Shown: piece by piece, positions 42,985 to 51,464 of the stretch
Layout of the letters: every line of letters begins with the position of its first letter
Position numbering within the stretch: position 1 is the stretch's first letter
Position numbers and translations under genes: made by a program
The notes under the pieces: generated by a model
Databases searched by the model: none
What the model saw: the letters and a program-made list of their open reading frames with translations, nothing else
What the model was told of the DNA's origin: nothing
DNA from: Bacilli bacterium
GTDB taxonomy: Bacteria; Bacillota_I; Bacilli_A; RF39; UBA660
Direction: 5' to 3'
DNA length: 64,000 nucleotides
NCBI GenBank assembly: GCA_028708945.1
Contig: JAQVXV010000006.1
Location: 1 to 64,000 of the forward strand

Positions 42985-44256
42985 CTATTCATGATACTCA
43001 AATTCAAAGTCTAAAATTCTTACTGTATCGCCTTCTTGAGCACCTTGTTTTCTTAATTCTTCGTCAATTCCCAGTCTTCTTAATTGTGATGCAAATCTGG
43101 TTGCTGATTCATCGTTTATAAACTTTGTCATCTTAAGTAATTTTTCTACATCATTTCCTCTTACTACCCAAGTTTTGTTATCTTTAGAAATTGTAAAAGG
43201 TTTTTCAGATTTAAATTTATATACAATATGAGTCTTATTTTCTTCTTGGTATAAATCTTTTTTAGGGATTTTATCTAACATATCCGCTAAAGCTGTTATA
43301 ACATCTTCTGTTTTGTCACTATTGATTGCAGATATAGATACTATTTTTTGATTTTTTATTTTTGATTTAAATTTTATTAAATTTTCTTCACTACCAGGTA
43401 TATCCATTTTATTAGCAACTATTATCTGTGGCTTTTTTATAATATCTGGATTAAAATTTTCTAATTCATTATTAATTTTACAGTAATCTTCATATGGGTC
43501 TCTACCTTCTAATGCACTCATATCAATAATGTGTGCTATTACTCTAGTTCTTTCAATGTGTTTTAAAAATTGATCTCCTAAACCATGACCTTGTGATGCA
43601 CCTTCTATTAATCCAGGTAAATCTGCAATTACAAAAGTTCTACCATTTACTGTTTTTACAACTCCTAAATTAGGATGTAAAGTTGTAAAATGATAGGCTG
43701 CTATTTTAGGCTTTGATGCTGAAACTTTTGAAATAAAGGTTGATTTTCCAACACTTGGCATTCCTACAAGTCCAACATCTGCTAGTAATTTTAACTCAAT
43801 TTTAACACGTCTAATTTCACCGGGTTCACCATTTTCTGCAAAAGAAGGTGCTGGATTACTATGAGTTGCAAAAGCCATATTACCACGACCGCCGCGACCA
43901 CCAAAAGCTGCTACTACTTCGTCTTCTTTATTTACTAAATCAGCAATTACTAAATTACTTTCAACCTCAGTTATAACTGTTCCTAATGGTACTTTTATTA
44001 TAACATCTATCGCATTAGAACCATGCATTCCTTTTCCAAGTCCGTTTCCACCATTATTGCCTTTAATTACTTTTTTGTATCTTAAATCTAACAGTGTGTT
44101 TAAACCTTCATCAACTTTAAATATTATGTTGCTCCCACGACCACCATTTCCACCATAAGGTCCTCCCATAGGGACACCTTTTTCTCTTCTAAAAGCCATA
44201 CAGCCATTTCCACCAGAACCGGCCTCTAAATCTACTACTACTTCATCTACAAACAT
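42985..44256 (-). CDS. obg: GTPase Obg/CgtA
   Basis: Essential GTPase in 50S assembly and stress control. 423 residues with all three domains: Gly-rich OBG fold (LEAGSGGNGCMAFRREK, GGPYGGNGGRGSN), G domain with P-loop GMPSVGKSTFIS, switch LPGLIEGASQGHGLGDQFLKH and NKMD, and the C-terminal OCT domain (FINDESATRFASQLRRLG) ending EGDTVRILDFEFEYHE. Follows rpmA as in Bacilli but with a DUF2179 gene instead of spo0B. Confidence 0.97.
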   Translation of the reverse strand: MFVDEVVVDLEAGSGGNGCMAFRREKGVPMGGPYGGNGGRGSNIIFKVDEGLNTLLDLRYKKVIKGNNGGNGLGKGMHGSNAIDVIIKVPLGTVITEVESNLVIADLVNKEDEVVAAFGGRGGRGNMAFATHSNPAPSFAENGEPGEIRRVKIELKLLADVGLVGMPSVGKSTFISKVSASKPKIAAYHFTTLHPNLGVVKTVNGRTFVIADLPGLIEGASQGHGLGDQFLKHIERTRVIAHIIDMSALEGRDPYEDYCKINNELENFNPDIIKKPQIIVANKMDIPGSEENLIKFKSKIKNQKIVSISAINSDKTEDVITALADMLDKIPKKDLYQEENKTHIVYKFKSEKPFTISKDNKTWVVRGNDVEKLLKMTKFINDESATRFASQLRRLGIDEELRKQGAQEGDTVRILDFEFEYHE

Positions 44257-44263
44257 ATTACAC

Positions 44264-44773
44264 CTACTTTATGAATCCATTTTGAACCATTTTTGTCTCA
44301 TTTACAATAATAAAGGCTTTTGGATCCAATTGCTTTATTAAGGTGGTCAGATGATTTAAATGTTCTTTATCTATTTCCATTAATAACATAAATCTCTCTT
44401 TTTCTTGACCTTTAATATTCATTACCGAAACAGCATAACCATTTTCTCTTATTTCATCAATTACTTTCTCGTCATTTTGACTTAAGACAATTTGAAGACT
44501 TAAAGTACCACGAATAAATTTATCAGATAATAATCCACCAATAAAGGTTCCCATTGCAAACCCTAAAGAATAAGAGATTGCTATCCATATACTATTTACT
44601 TCAGTATTTAAAGCTTCTTTAACAATTAAAAACCAAATTAAAACTTCTATAAAACCAACAAAGCTGGCAAATATTTTTCTACCTTTAACTACATTGATTA
44701 CTCTAAAAGTTCCCAAAGAAACATCTATTATTCTAACAAAAAAAATTTTAATACATAGTATAAATATTTCCAT
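44264..44773 (-). CDS. UPF0316 membrane protein (DUF5698 + DUF2179)
   Basis: 169 residues. Three transmembrane helices (DVSLGTFRVINVVKGRK between helix 1 and 2, a UPF0316 hallmark) followed by a cytoplasmic DUF2179-like ligand-binding domain (SLQIVLSQNDEKVIDEIRENGYAVSVM). Function unknown. I use ATG 44773 (MEIFILCIKIFFVR) with RBS AGGTGA, shortening an upstream in-frame Met. First gene of a promoter-led operon with obg. Confidence 0.88.
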   Translation of the reverse strand: MEIFILCIKIFFVRIIDVSLGTFRVINVVKGRKIFASFVGFIEVLIWFLIVKEALNTEVNSIWIAISYSLGFAMGTFIGGLLSDKFIRGTLSLQIVLSQNDEKVIDEIRENGYAVSVMNIKGQEKERFMLLMEIDKEHLNHLTTLIKQLDPKAFIIVNETKMVQNGFIK

Positions 44774-44789
44774 AATTTCACCTATTATT

Positions 44790-44818
44790 ATTATAACAAT
44801 TTTATTTTTTTTTATCAA
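44790..44818 (-). promoter_or_regulatory. Promoter of the DUF2179-obg operon
   Basis: TTGATA (44813-44818), 17-bp spacer, TG-T-TATAAT (-10 at 44790-44795) on minus. Confidence 0.72.
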
Positions 44819-44829
44819 CGATTAAACCA

Positions 44830-44855
44830 TAAAAAAAAGTTGTTAACAACTTTTT
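44830..44855 (-). terminator. Terminator of rplU-prp-rpmA
   Basis: Minus-strand AAAAAGTTG-TTAA-CAACTTTTT with eight T; includes the rpmA stop codon. Confidence 0.85.
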
Positions 44856-45141
44856 ATACTTCTGGATAAATACTTACTTGTTTTTTATCTTTTCCTAAAC
44901 GTTCAAATTTAACATAACCATCGTTCTTAGCAAATAAAGTATCATCTTTTCCGATTCCTACATTAGTGCCTGGGAAAACTTTTGTTCCACGTTGACGATA
45001 TAAAATTGAACCTCCACTTACATATTCACCATCAGCTGCTTTTGCACCTAATCTTTTTGCTATTGAGTCTCTACCATTTTTAGTAGATCCTTGTCCTTTT
45101 TTATGCGCAAATAATTGAATATTTAAAATCATAAATTTCAT
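44854..45141 (-). CDS. rpmA: 50S ribosomal protein L27 with Prp-cleaved leader
   Basis: 95 residues. Starts at ATG 45141, seven bases after AAGGAGGTG. The N-terminus [12 protein letters not shown] precedes [15 protein letters not shown]; Firmicute L27 is made with such an extension ending xLQxFA, which the Prp protease removes before assembly. Then [20 protein letters not shown]. The prp gene is directly upstream. Confidence 0.96.
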   Translation of the reverse strand: MKFMILNIQLFAHKKGQGSTKNGRDSIAKRLGAKAADGEYVSGGSILYRQRGTKVFPGTNVGIGKDDTLFAKNDGYVKFERLGKDKKQVSIYPEV

Positions 45142-45154
45142 AGAGGGCACCTCC

Positions 45155-45457
45155 TTATTTTTCATTAATTGTTATATGTTCTTTGTATTGTTGTTCAAGT
45201 TCTAATAACATATCCAACATATTTGAGATTAATATATCTATAACTTCAGAATGTTTTTTGATTTTTATTATTAAATTATTACCTTGAACATACTCTAAAC
45301 TGTCTTTATCTATTTTTAATATTGCATTAACAGTAGTAATAACTATTGAAGATACAGCAGAACATACAATGTCCTTGCCACTTTCTTCATAATCAGAATG
45401 ACCATCGATTCTTACTTTATTAATACTTTTATCCTTTATAACTTGAATTCTTATCAT
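45155..45457 (-). CDS. prp: Ribosomal-processing cysteine protease Prp
   Basis: 100 residues. The catalytic dyad is visible: His19 in [20 protein letters not shown] and Cys31 in DIVCSAVS. Prp (YsxB) removes the L27 N-terminal extension. It lacks a Shine-Dalgarno and begins one base after the rplU stop (TAA-C-ATG), so it relies on re-initiation after rplU. Confidence 0.94.
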   Translation of the reverse strand: MIRIQVIKDKSINKVRIDGHSDYEESGKDIVCSAVSSIVITTVNAILKIDKDSLEYVQGNNLIIKIKKHSEVIDILISNMLDMLLELEQQYKEHITINEK

Positions 45458-45458
45458 G

Positions 45459-45761
45459 TTATTTACTTGTTATTTTTTTGATTTCAACCTTAGTATATGG
45501 TTGACGATGGCCTTGAGTTTTACGATAATTCTTCTTAGGATTGTATTTGAAAACTAAGATTTTTTTACTTTTCCCGTTTTTTAATACTTCACCTGAAACT
45601 AAAGCTTTTTCTAAATATGGGTGTCCTGTAACACCATTTAACATTAATACTTTGTCAAAAACAACTTCTGAACCAACTTCTTGATCAAGTTTTTCAATAT
45701 ATAAAATTGTTCCTTCTTCAACATAGTATTGTTTTCCGCCTGTTTCAATAACTGCCTTCAT
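45459..45761 (-). CDS. rplU: 50S ribosomal protein L21
   Basis: 100 residues starting [17 protein letters not shown], with [17 protein letters not shown] and [25 protein letters not shown] 45761 is eight bases after AAGGAG; an in-frame GTG three codons earlier overlaps that RBS and is not used. It has a structured leader and its own strong promoter. Confidence 0.97.
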   Translation of the reverse strand: MKAVIETGGKQYYVEEGTILYIEKLDQEVGSEVVFDKVLMLNGVTGHPYLEKALVSGEVLKNGKSKKILVFKYNPKKNYRKTQGHRQPYTKVEIKKITSK

Positions 45762-45850
45762 TTTTTTCACTCCTTCGTTCTAAGACTCGCCTTTAAGGTA
45801 ACATAAGTTTTTAAACCTTTTTAGTGCGGTTGTAGAATAGCCCTACACAG
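45762..45850 (-). promoter_or_regulatory. rplU leader, L21-type structured 5' UTR
   Basis: About 90 untranslated bases from the predicted start site to the RBS. Two hairpins can be drawn: GTAG...CTAC at 45832-45846 and AAGGT...ACCTT at 45795-45819, followed by GGCGAGTC and the RBS. Size and place fit the Firmicute L21 leader, an autoregulatory element for rplU-rpmA; I could not compare it with the covariance model. Confidence 0.6.
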
Positions 45851-45856
45851 TATAGA

Positions 45857-45885
45857 ATTTTAACATATATTTATAAGAAAGTCAA
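45857..45885 (-). promoter_or_regulatory. Promoter of rplU-prp-rpmA
   Basis: TTGACT (45880-45885), 17-bp spacer, TG-T-TAAAAT (-10 at 45857-45862) on minus. Confidence 0.75.
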
Positions 45886-45891
45886 ACACAT

Positions 45892-46611
45892 TTAAGGTAT
45901 AAACTTCTTTTTAATATTTTTTAAATAAGTTTTTTCAGTTACATAAATATTATTGTATTTTATAAGGTGACGATAATCTTTTTTAAAATACTTAATATCA
46001 TTTATATTTTTTTGTTTTTTAAAATTAAATTGATATTGTAATCTTTCTAATAAGAATTTTGAAAAAATAAAATTATGATTTTTAGATTCTTCAATAGTTT
46101 TAAATAATAAAAATATTGATGATAACATTAATAATAAGTTATTCTTTACCAGAATTAGAAAAATAATTAGTAATAAAAATGATAAATTTGTACTTATAGT
46201 ATGACTTTTTTTGTATGGAAATATTTTATTTAATAAAGTATTTAATATTTTAGAACCATCTAAAGGATATATAGGTATTAAATTAAATAAAAGAATTGCC
46301 TTACTCATATATAAAAATTTTTCATCTTTAATAAAAAAAGAAAGTCCAATTTGAAAAACCGGACCCATTATAGCAACTAGAAATTCTTCTTTTAATTTTA
46401 CATTTAAGAGTACATTATAGATTGTAATACATCCAAAAGGTAGAATTAATACTTTCTCTATTTTCCATTTAAACAAAAGTGAAGTTATAATGTGCCCTAG
46501 TTCGTGAAAAAGAATGATTGATGTAAAAATTATGTAATTATTAAAGTTACCTGTTATTATGACAAACATTAAAAACATGTAATATAAAAAATGAATTTTA
46601 AAATTTATCAT
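45892..46611 (-). CDS. spoIVFB: Site-2 metalloprotease, SpoIVFB-like (M50)
   Basis: 239 residues with four to six transmembrane segments. Zinc motif HELGH (36-40) in a membrane helix and the third ligand region LIPIYPLDGSKILN (Asp118), as in SpoIVFB. C-terminal 60 residues are basic and cytoplasmic, replacing the CBS domain of B. subtilis SpoIVFB. Cleaves substrates within the membrane; SpoIVFB activates pro-sigma-K in spore formers, but the substrate here is unknown. Overlaps the SpoIVFA-like gene by 14 bases. Confidence 0.86.
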   Translation of the reverse strand: MINFKIHFLYYMFLMFVIITGNFNNYIIFTSIILFHELGHIITSLLFKWKIEKVLILPFGCITIYNVLLNVKLKEEFLVAIMGPVFQIGLSFFIKDEKFLYMSKAILLFNLIPIYPLDGSKILNTLLNKIFPYKKSHTISTNLSFLLLIIFLILVKNNLLLMLSSIFLLFKTIEESKNHNFIFSKFLLERLQYQFNFKKQKNINDIKYFKKDYRHLIKYNNIYVTEKTYLKNIKKKFIP

Positions 46612-47176
46612 TATAATCTAAAACAGCACCGTCTTTTTTATATACTAAATATAGTTTGTTATCTTCTGTCATTCCTAGTAAATTACCTTTTTCAACATAA
46701 TCATAAAGGTTAACATTTATTTCTTTTAAGTTTCCATACCAAACATCTACTCCATCAGTTTGTTGGACTATTAAAGTATTCCCATAACCTTCTTTATTTC
46801 CAATAAAAATTACTAAACCATTTTCTTGATTAGACACTAAATAATTATTTTCAACTTCTAGTTTAAGACCTTCTTTATATTGGCTCTTATTACTATAAAC
46901 TAATTTTTCACTGAATACTTTTTCAGTTTCCATTTCTTTTAATGGAAATATATTTCCAAAATATTTTTTATAAGTTTTATTTATCATAGCAAAAGAGATA
47001 TTATCTTCATAAATATAATTATAAAAGCCTTTTTTCAAATAATCGTTATTTTTTAAAACAATAATCGTTAATAAAAAAAGAATGATTGTTACAAATACTT
47101 TAATTAAATAATTACTATAATTTATATTGATTGGTTTTTTGTTTTTTTTGTTTCTTATTCTATCTAATTCGCTCAT
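46598..47176 (-). CDS. spoIVFA: SpoIVFA-like degenerate LytM/M23 membrane protein
   Basis: 192 residues: cytoplasmic N-terminus, one transmembrane helix (25-41), outer LytM-like domain (120-190). The metal ligands of active M23 enzymes are gone: the HxD region reads QQTDGVDVWYGNL and the HxH region reads LYLVYKKDG. SpoIVFA has the same degenerate fold and holds SpoIVFB inactive until signalled. Its place directly before spoIVFB supports this. RBS AGGTGATA. The gap before mreD carries a terminator, so the pair probably has its own promoter (TATAAT near the start). Confidence 0.8.
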   Translation of the reverse strand: MSELDRIRNKKNKKPININYSNYLIKVFVTIILFLLTIIVLKNNDYLKKGFYNYIYEDNISFAMINKTYKKYFGNIFPLKEMETEKVFSEKLVYSNKSQYKEGLKLEVENNYLVSNQENGLVIFIGNKEGYGNTLIVQQTDGVDVWYGNLKEINVNLYDYVEKGNLLGMTEDNKLYLVYKKDGAVLDYNDKF

Positions 47177-47201
47177 ATTATCACCTATTATATACTATAA
47201 T

Positions 47202-47226
47202 AAAAGAGTTTTTTTAGAACTCTTTT
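47202..47226 (-). terminator. Terminator of the radC-mreC-mreD run
   Basis: Minus-strand AAAAGAGTT-7 nt-AACTCTTTT followed by ATTAT; it contains the mreD stop codon. Confidence 0.7.
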
Positions 47227-47690
47227 TTCCTAAAATATAAATATGATATTAAAATAAATATGATATTTAATAACAGTGACGAATAAATGCTTTTAAATAG
47301 AAGGTTATAATCAAAATTTAAATAACCAATTATAAATAATATTAAAAATGTACTTATACGATAAAATATAATAGTTAAAATTACTTTGACAATATCACTT
47401 AATAGGTTGTGGGCTAAATAAATATTAATAAACTTGATAAAAATTGCTGATAAGAAAAATATAACCATATTTAATATAAATGTATCTGTATAATATATTC
47501 CATATAGTAGTCCAATAATAAACGCTAATAAAAAATAATTTTTTTCTCGTTTTTCAAAAAATCTATAAATCAATACAAGAGCACTAATAGTAAATAATGG
47601 ATTAAAGAAATTAGTAGACATATTTGTAGTTGTGCTTATTATTCCTTCTAAATAGAAAGAAAGTATTAAATAAACAACTATTTTAATCAC
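47214..47690 (-). CDS. mreD: Rod-shape protein MreD
   Basis: 158 residues, five or six transmembrane helices, no other motif; family assignment rests on topology, an acidic residue in helix 1 (YLEGIISTT), the GLLYGIYYTDTF segment and linkage to mreC. GTG start with RBS AGGGAT, overlapping mreC by 8 bases. MreD acts with MreC and RodA/PBP2 in lateral wall growth. Confidence 0.85.
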   Translation of the reverse strand: MIKIVVYLILSFYLEGIISTTTNMSTNFFNPLFTISALVLIYRFFEKREKNYFLLAFIIGLLYGIYYTDTFILNMVIFFLSAIFIKFINIYLAHNLLSDIVKVILTIIFYRISTFLILFIIGYLNFDYNLLFKSIYSSLLLNIIFILISYLYFRKKEF

Positions 47691-48531
47691 TTAAATCCCT
47701 CTTTAAAACTGTCACATATGATAGTTGATCATAGTTAACCTCTGACTTTACTTTTATTATTTTGGCTAAATCAAAGTTATCTGTTTCTACTAATTTTACT
47801 GTTCCTACTAAAATCCCACTTGGAAAAACATCGCTCATGCCTGTTGTTGTAACTACTGAATCAACAGGTATTTCACCGGCATATGAAATTCCTTCGATGA
47901 TATAACATTTAGATTTTGTATCATAACCAGTTAATAATCCATATATATAATCATTATCAATTTTTATTTTAACTGATATTTTCATATTTAAATCATTGCT
48001 CGATAATAGTTTAACGGTACTTGTAAAAGTAGTTACATTTACTACCTTTCCAATTAAACCATTACTTGTTATAACGGCCATATTATTTTTAACATCATTA
48101 TTTTTCCCTCGATTAATAGTTATAGTATCATACCAAAAACCAACATCGCGACTCATAACTGTTGCATTTAAATAAGAATAATCAGCGGTCGTATAATCTA
48201 TATTATTAAGAGTTTTTAATTCTTTTATAATATGTTCTAACTCATCGATTTTAGATAAATATACAGCTGTTTGTTCATACTTTTTTTTCATATTCTGATA
48301 TTTATCATAAATATCGTTTTTTTCTTTAATCTCGGTAAATTTATCCGTTATAAAATTAAAAGGAGCCGAAACAACCTTACCTACTAAAAAAGTTGAATCT
48401 TTCAAAAAAGTTTCAATTCGACCTATTTTTCGGTCATCTTTCATTATTAAAGTTATTAGTCCTATAATTACTAAAATCGTAAACATAATAATTAATATCA
48501 TATATTTACTTTTATTATTTTTTCTATACAT
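47683..48531 (-). CDS. mreC: Cell-shape protein MreC
   Basis: About 282 residues: cytoplasmic basic N-terminus, one transmembrane helix (about 12-32), coiled coil (about 60-105), and the outer beta-barrel pair with YLNATVMSRDVGFWYDTITINRGKNNDV and GLIGKVVNVT. Start at ATG 48531 with AGGTGA close upstream; an in-frame GTG at 48540 lacks an RBS. mreB, upstream of mreC in most Bacilli, is absent here: radC comes directly before. Confidence 0.93.
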   Translation of the reverse strand: MYRKNNKSKYMILIIMFTILVIIGLITLIMKDDRKIGRIETFLKDSTFLVGKVVSAPFNFITDKFTEIKEKNDIYDKYQNMKKKYEQTAVYLSKIDELEHIIKELKTLNNIDYTTADYSYLNATVMSRDVGFWYDTITINRGKNNDVKNNMAVITSNGLIGKVVNVTTFTSTVKLLSSNDLNMKISVKIKIDNDYIYGLLTGYDTKSKCYIIEGISYAGEIPVDSVVTTTGMSDVFPSGILVGTVKLVETDNFDLAKIIKVKSEVNYDQLSYVTVLKRDLSD

Positions 48532-48563
48532 ATTATTCACCTATATTAATTATAATATATTTT

Positions 48564-49232
48564 TCACGATATGTCTTTGTTTTCATAAAAACTATAATAA
48601 TTATTTTCTCCAATTATAATATGATCTATCATTTTTATTCCCATTAATAATCCAATCTTTGTTAAATTTTTAGTGAGTAACATATCTTCTTTACTTGGAA
48701 TGGGATTTCCACTAGGATGATTATGGATACAAATTATTGAAGTAGCATTTAAAAGATATGCCTCTTTAAAAATATCCCTAGGATGGACTAAAGAGGCATT
48801 TATTGTTCCAATAAATAATAATTTATCGTCTATTATTTTGTTTTTACTATCTAAGTAAATAGCATAGAAATGTTCTTGTTTGATATCTTTTAGTCTAGTT
48901 TGATAATATTCGAAGATTATCTTAGGATTATTAAACTTATTTTTTAAAGTTAAAACTTTATTATTTAATCTTTTTCCTAATTCTAAAGATGCAATTATGG
49001 TACAAGCTTTAGATATACCAATACCTTTAATTGAAATTAGATTATTGATTCTTACATTATTTATATTATCAATATTTTTAAGTACATTCTGCGCTAAAGA
49101 TTTGGCAGAATTATTAACTGTACCTGTTTTTAATAAAATAGCAATTAATTCTTCGTTACTTAAAGAATCCACCCCATAATTGATTAGTCTTTCCCTTGGT
49201 CTTTCTTCAAGTGGCAAATCCTTAATTTTCAA
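48564..49232 (-). CDS. radC: JAB/MPN-domain protein RadC
   Basis: 222 residues: N-terminal helix-hairpin-helix (INNLISIKGIGISKACTI) and the JAMM-type motif HNHPSGNPIPSKEDMLLT with an upstream Glu. Function still debated; related to natural transformation and to mobile elements. TTG start at 49232, with GAGGAG about ten bases upstream, overlapping the previous gene by 11 bases. Chromosomal type by its place before mreC. Confidence 0.93.
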   Translation of the reverse strand: MKIKDLPLEERPRERLINYGVDSLSNEELIAILLKTGTVNNSAKSLAQNVLKNIDNINNVRINNLISIKGIGISKACTIIASLELGKRLNNKVLTLKNKFNNPKIIFEYYQTRLKDIKQEHFYAIYLDSKNKIIDDKLLFIGTINASLVHPRDIFKEAYLLNATSIICIHNHPSGNPIPSKEDMLLTKNLTKIGLLMGIKMIDHIIIGENNYYSFYENKDIS

Positions 49233-49683
49233 CCATTACCAACTCCTCATACTTGCTTAAAACATGACTACAAATTGTATCAATAATTTTATTGTCAGTA
49301 GTTTCTTTTAACAACAAATCATATTGTCTTAAAATTTCAATAAAAGCATCATTTTTGATATTAATTTCTGTTCTATAATTATCATACCCTAACGTTTTAA
49401 AATAACTTGCAATTTTATTGTAATTTTCTATATTTTCAGTTATTCCTACATAGACATAGTATTTATCATCTTGGATACTATAGATATAATAATTTAAGTT
49501 TAAACAATTTTTTTCCATACTTTCCATACTACTAAATATTCCAACTCGCAATAAATAGACAATTGTTTCAGAATTGAAGATGGTTTTAATGTTTTCTTTA
49601 TCGTCATATTGATCGAAGATTATTTTAGTCATCATTAAAGCACATATAAGTGCTATTATAATTGAGGGAAGGTATCTTTTCAT
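49222..49683 (-). CDS. Membrane-anchored SPOR-like protein (SpoIIB-like)
   Basis: 153 residues: one N-terminal transmembrane helix (4-22), then a domain resembling SPOR (about 40-107): IVYLLRVGIFSSMESMEKNC, YYVYVGITENIENYNKIASYFKTLGY. SPOR domains bind denuded peptidoglycan at septa. In B. subtilis SpoIIB, which has such a domain, lies upstream of maf-radC-mreBCD, the same position as here. Assignment is by pattern and synteny, not strong identity. Confidence 0.65.
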   Translation of the reverse strand: MKRYLPSIIIALICALMMTKIIFDQYDDKENIKTIFNSETIVYLLRVGIFSSMESMEKNCLNLNYYIYSIQDDKYYVYVGITENIENYNKIASYFKTLGYDNYRTEINIKNDAFIEILRQYDLLLKETTDNKIIDTICSHVLSKYEELVMVEN

Positions 49684-49733
49684 ATTATCACCATCTTTAT
49701 TATCTACTATAAGTAGAGTAAAAAATGTCGAAA

Positions 49734-49758
49734 AAAAAGAATAATTATTATTCTTTTT
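49734..49758 (-). terminator. Terminator of proS
   Basis: Minus-strand AAAAAGAATA-5 nt-TATTCTTTTT plus further T; overlaps the proS stop codon. Confidence 0.82.
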
Positions 49759-51433
49759 ATTTTAAATAGTTTAATATTTCAGCTACTAAGATTTCTTTTG
49801 ATTCACTACTTTTTCTTTCTTTAAATTCAACAATATTGTCATTAGATTTTTTCCCAATAACTATTCGATATGGAATACCAATTAAATCGATATCTTTAAA
49901 TTTTATCCCTGGTCTTTCATCTCGGTCATCTAAAATAACTTCAATATTATTACTTTGTAACATTTCATATACCTTGTTTCCTAATTGAAGTTGATTGTTG
50001 TCGTTTATATTTATGATTACAATAGCACACATATAAGGCGCTATTTGTTTTGGCCATACAATTCCAAATTCATCGTTGTTTTGTTCAACAATTGCCGACA
50101 TACATCTTGCTGGTCCTATTCCGTATGAACCCATTACAACTGGTTTTAAAATATTATTTTGATCTAAATATTTTAAATTTAAACTCTCTGAATATTTTGT
50201 TCCCAATTTAAAAGTATTTCCTATCTCAATTCCCTTCTTAAAGTAGATTCTACCAGCACAGACAGGGCAAATATCGTTCTCTTGAATATTTATTATATCT
50301 CCTGCAATATCGTATTTAAAAGAGGTTAAATTGGCATTTATGTAGTGGTATCCAGTTTTATTAGCGCCTACAACAAAATTGCTCATATACTTTACTTCAT
50401 TATCAATTATTATTGTTGTATTGATACCTATAGGTCCTAATGAACCAAAATCAGCATCTACCACTTGTTTTAATTCTTCTTCGGTTGCCATTTCAATATT
50501 GATAGCTTTAAATAATTTACCTAATTTAGTAATATTTAGTTCTCGGTCTCCTCTAATAAGTGCAAAAACTATTTTACCATCGATATTATATACTAAAGTC
50601 TTAACTGTTTTTTTAATATCAATATTTAAAAAATTAACAATTTCTTCTATAGATTCAACACCTTTTGTTTCAATTATTTGTAATTCTTTTGATTTTTCTT
50701 TTTCTATTTTTGAAGTAACCACTTCTGCTACTTCAAGATTAGAAGAATAATTACATTTATCACATAATACAATTGTATCTTCGCCAATTTCTGTAATAGC
50801 TTGAAATTCTTCTGATAATAAACCACCCATTACGCCTGTATCAGCAGTAACAATACGATAATCAATATTTAATCGATCGAAACTGTTTTTATAAGCATCA
50901 TACATTTTTTGATAAGAAACATCTAATCCTTCTAAATCTCTATCAAAAGAATAAGCATCTTTCATTGTAAATTCTCTAGTTCGAATTAATCCATACCTTG
51001 GTCTTGCTTCATCCCTATATTTAGTTTGAAATTGATATAAATTAAAAGGCATATCTTTATATGATTGAATTTTCATTTTAGCTGCTTCTAAAAATAATTC
51101 TTCATGCGTTGGGCCTAAAACATAATTTTTTAAAGCTCTGTCTTTGAGCGCAAACATACTGCTACCAAAAGCTTCTCTTCTTCCTGAGTTTATATAAATA
51201 TCTTCTAATATAAGACTAGGCATTTTTAATTCTAAAGCACCTGACAAATTCATTTCATCCCTTATAATTTCTTCAATTTTGTTTAAAACTCTCAATCCTA
51301 AAGGCATCAACATATAAATTCCAGCACTTGTTTTTTTTACCATTCCGCTTCTTACCAATAAGTTACCACTTACTGTTTCTTCATCTTTTACATCTTCTCT
51401 AATTGTATAGAAAAATGTTTCGTTTAATTTCAT
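49757..51433 (-). CDS. proS: Prolyl-tRNA synthetase, bacterial type
   Basis: 558 residues. Class II motif 2 (FQTKYRDEARPRYGLIRTREFTMKDAYSF) and motif 3 (GSYGIGPARCMSAIVEQ), an INS editing domain between them (VKTLVYNIDGKIVFALIRGDRELN), and the C-terminal anticodon domain (VILDDRDERPGIKFKDIDLIGIPYRIVIG). Includes a CxxC pair region (VLCDKCNYSSNLEVA, ICPVCAGRI). RBS AGAGGTGTA. There is no room for a T-box in the 31-base gap upstream; it belongs to the mutL transcript. Confidence 0.97.
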   Translation of the reverse strand: MKLNETFFYTIREDVKDEETVSGNLLVRSGMVKKTSAGIYMLMPLGLRVLNKIEEIIRDEMNLSGALELKMPSLILEDIYINSGRREAFGSSMFALKDRALKNYVLGPTHEELFLEAAKMKIQSYKDMPFNLYQFQTKYRDEARPRYGLIRTREFTMKDAYSFDRDLEGLDVSYQKMYDAYKNSFDRLNIDYRIVTADTGVMGGLLSEEFQAITEIGEDTIVLCDKCNYSSNLEVAEVVTSKIEKEKSKELQIIETKGVESIEEIVNFLNIDIKKTVKTLVYNIDGKIVFALIRGDRELNITKLGKLFKAINIEMATEEELKQVVDADFGSLGPIGINTTIIIDNEVKYMSNFVVGANKTGYHYINANLTSFKYDIAGDIINIQENDICPVCAGRIYFKKGIEIGNTFKLGTKYSESLNLKYLDQNNILKPVVMGSYGIGPARCMSAIVEQNNDEFGIVWPKQIAPYMCAIVIININDNNQLQLGNKVYEMLQSNNIEVILDDRDERPGIKFKDIDLIGIPYRIVIGKKSNDNIVEFKERKSSESKEILVAEILNYLK

Positions 51434-51464
51434 TTTTACACCTCTTTATAAATAGAAAAAGAGA

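Noticed and set aside
51434..51464. T-box riboswitch for proS
   Set aside because: Only 31 bases separate proS from the upstream gene, far too short.
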